DNA of 39,224 nt from the IMG/VR virus record IMGVR_UViG_3300042905_004491, positions 1 through 39,224 of that record. One strand, 5' to 3'. Position 1 is the first letter of the stretch; each line of letters starts with the position of its first letter. Position numbers and translations under genes: made by a program. Below the pieces are notes generated by a model. It was given only the letters and a program-made list of their open reading frames with translations, did not search any database and was not told where the DNA came from. The stretch comes from a virus. Positions 38,801 to 39,224 of the stretch are shown here, piece by piece.

Positions 38801-38962
38801 TTATAGTTTACACATTACCTGAACTTCAACTGGCGAATACCTTTGTTCCATGGCCAGTTGACGACACTCTTGGCGCAGTGTCGCCTCATAGATCGAGGTG
38901 AAACATAATGCGCCAATAAAAAACACCATAAAAACAACAAACAAAACAGTTTCTTTCACCAT
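38801..38962 (-). CDS. Small single-pass membrane protein, 53 aa
   Basis: ATG 38962, with GAGGAGAGG upstream, gives 53 codons ending TAA 38801. The N-terminus is a membrane helix (TVLFVVFMVFFIGALCFTSI), followed by a charged tail with two Cys (RQECRQLAM, VQVMCKL). A strong ribosome-binding site and close packing with the DUF1281 gene support it. The role is unknown. Confidence 0.7.
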   Translation of the reverse strand: MVKETVLFVVFMVFFIGALCFTSIYEATLRQECRQLAMEQRYSPVEVQVMCKL

Positions 38963-38974
38963 GATACCTCTCCT

Positions 38975-38999
38975 CAAAAAATCCCGGCCGAAGCCGGGA
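38975..38999 (-). terminator. Rho-independent terminator
   Basis: TCCCGGC-TTCG-GCCGGGA followed by six T on the minus strand, just after the HNH gene. Another hairpin with a UUCG loop, like the gp32 terminator. Confidence 0.92.
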
Positions 39000-39007
39000 C
39001 AAAAACA

Positions 39008-39224
39008 TTAGCGATTAGCCATTCTCCACGCTGTTTTGTACATTTCAAGATTCTGTGACCCCATTTGTGCATTGATTTTTTTATCAACAATCACAATGTT
39101 GGTAATATCAGTTTTGCCACCCATTTCGTGTGGAATAATATGTGCAGCCACAGCATCCTCAAAAGGCAACGCAGCTTCAGTTACATAGCATTTCTTACCT
39201 TGCTTCAACCATAAAGTTTCACGC
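39008..39224 (-). CDS. HNH endonuclease-like protein, 5' partial
   Basis: The frame is open to the right edge (RETLWLKQGKKCYVTEA before the possible TTG at 39208), so only the C-terminus is seen. It has AAHIIPHEMGGKTDITNIVI with HxxPH and a conserved Asn, then INAQMGSQNLEMY, typical of an HNH domain as found in homing or phage nucleases. Terminated by the hairpin at 38975-38999. Confidence 0.7.
   Translation of the reverse strand, partial: RETLWLKQGKKCYVTEAALPFEDAVAAHIIPHEMGGKTDITNIVIVDKKINAQMGSQNLEMYKTAWRMANR

Overview
The window is part of the genome of a large T4-type tailed phage (contractile-tail myovirus), not a bacterial chromosome. The evidence is a set of T4-family genes: gp26/gp51-type baseplate hub proteins, a gp19-fold tail-tube-like baseplate protein, single-strand binding protein gp32, helicase loader gp59, late-transcription factor gp33 and FEN-type RNase H. 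They sit beside a large tRNA array and dense overlapping genes with little intergenic space. Host-type promoters of exact or near-exact TTGACA-17-TATAAT form coexist with T4-type late boxes (TATAAATA and close variants). A circularly permuted tmRNA and a PqqA-like peptide hint at a proteobacterial host, most simply an alphaproteobacterium; this is inference.

Layout. Positions 1-7898 (+) hold virion genes: a partial DNA-end-protector-like protein, a tail-tube-like protein, hub protein gp26 with a gp51-like second frame that appears to be reached by -1 frameshifting, then three tandem related large proteins, the last two ending in peptidoglycan-cleaving domains (GH19-like and M15-like). Positions 7943-30629 (-) hold: the replication/late-transcription block gp33-gp59-HAD-gp32; a SleB-like wall hydrolase with a small membrane protein; a permuted tmRNA (tag ANDNYYAMAA); a PD-(D/E)XK nuclease and PhoH; small proteins behind host-type promoters; a 2OG-Fe(II) oxygenase; two LamG-type adhesin/fibre genes (one with a glycine-rich tip); a ClpP-like protease; a sugar cassette (GalE, RmlC-like epimerase, GT2 glycosyltransferase, cytidylyltransferase); and RNase H. 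Positions 30752-31731 (+) hold two genes closed by a terminator. Positions 31737-39224 (-) hold a PqqA-like peptide, a rubrerythrin-type diiron protein, regulatory-looking small proteins, a tRNA array (22 intact tRNAs covering every amino acid except leucine, plus one degenerate tRNA-like element, a rubredoxin gene and a YkuK-like gene), and small conserved phage genes up to a partial HNH protein.

How it fits together. Host-type promoters would drive early genes and the tRNAs. gp33 with T4-type late boxes would drive virion genes. tRNAs, initiator tRNA and tmRNA together form a near-complete phage translation-support kit. The rubrerythrin/rubredoxin pair and PqqA are auxiliary metabolic functions. 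Names rest on motif recognition by eye; no database search was run. Several real genes are under 60 codons and are listed with their own coordinates.
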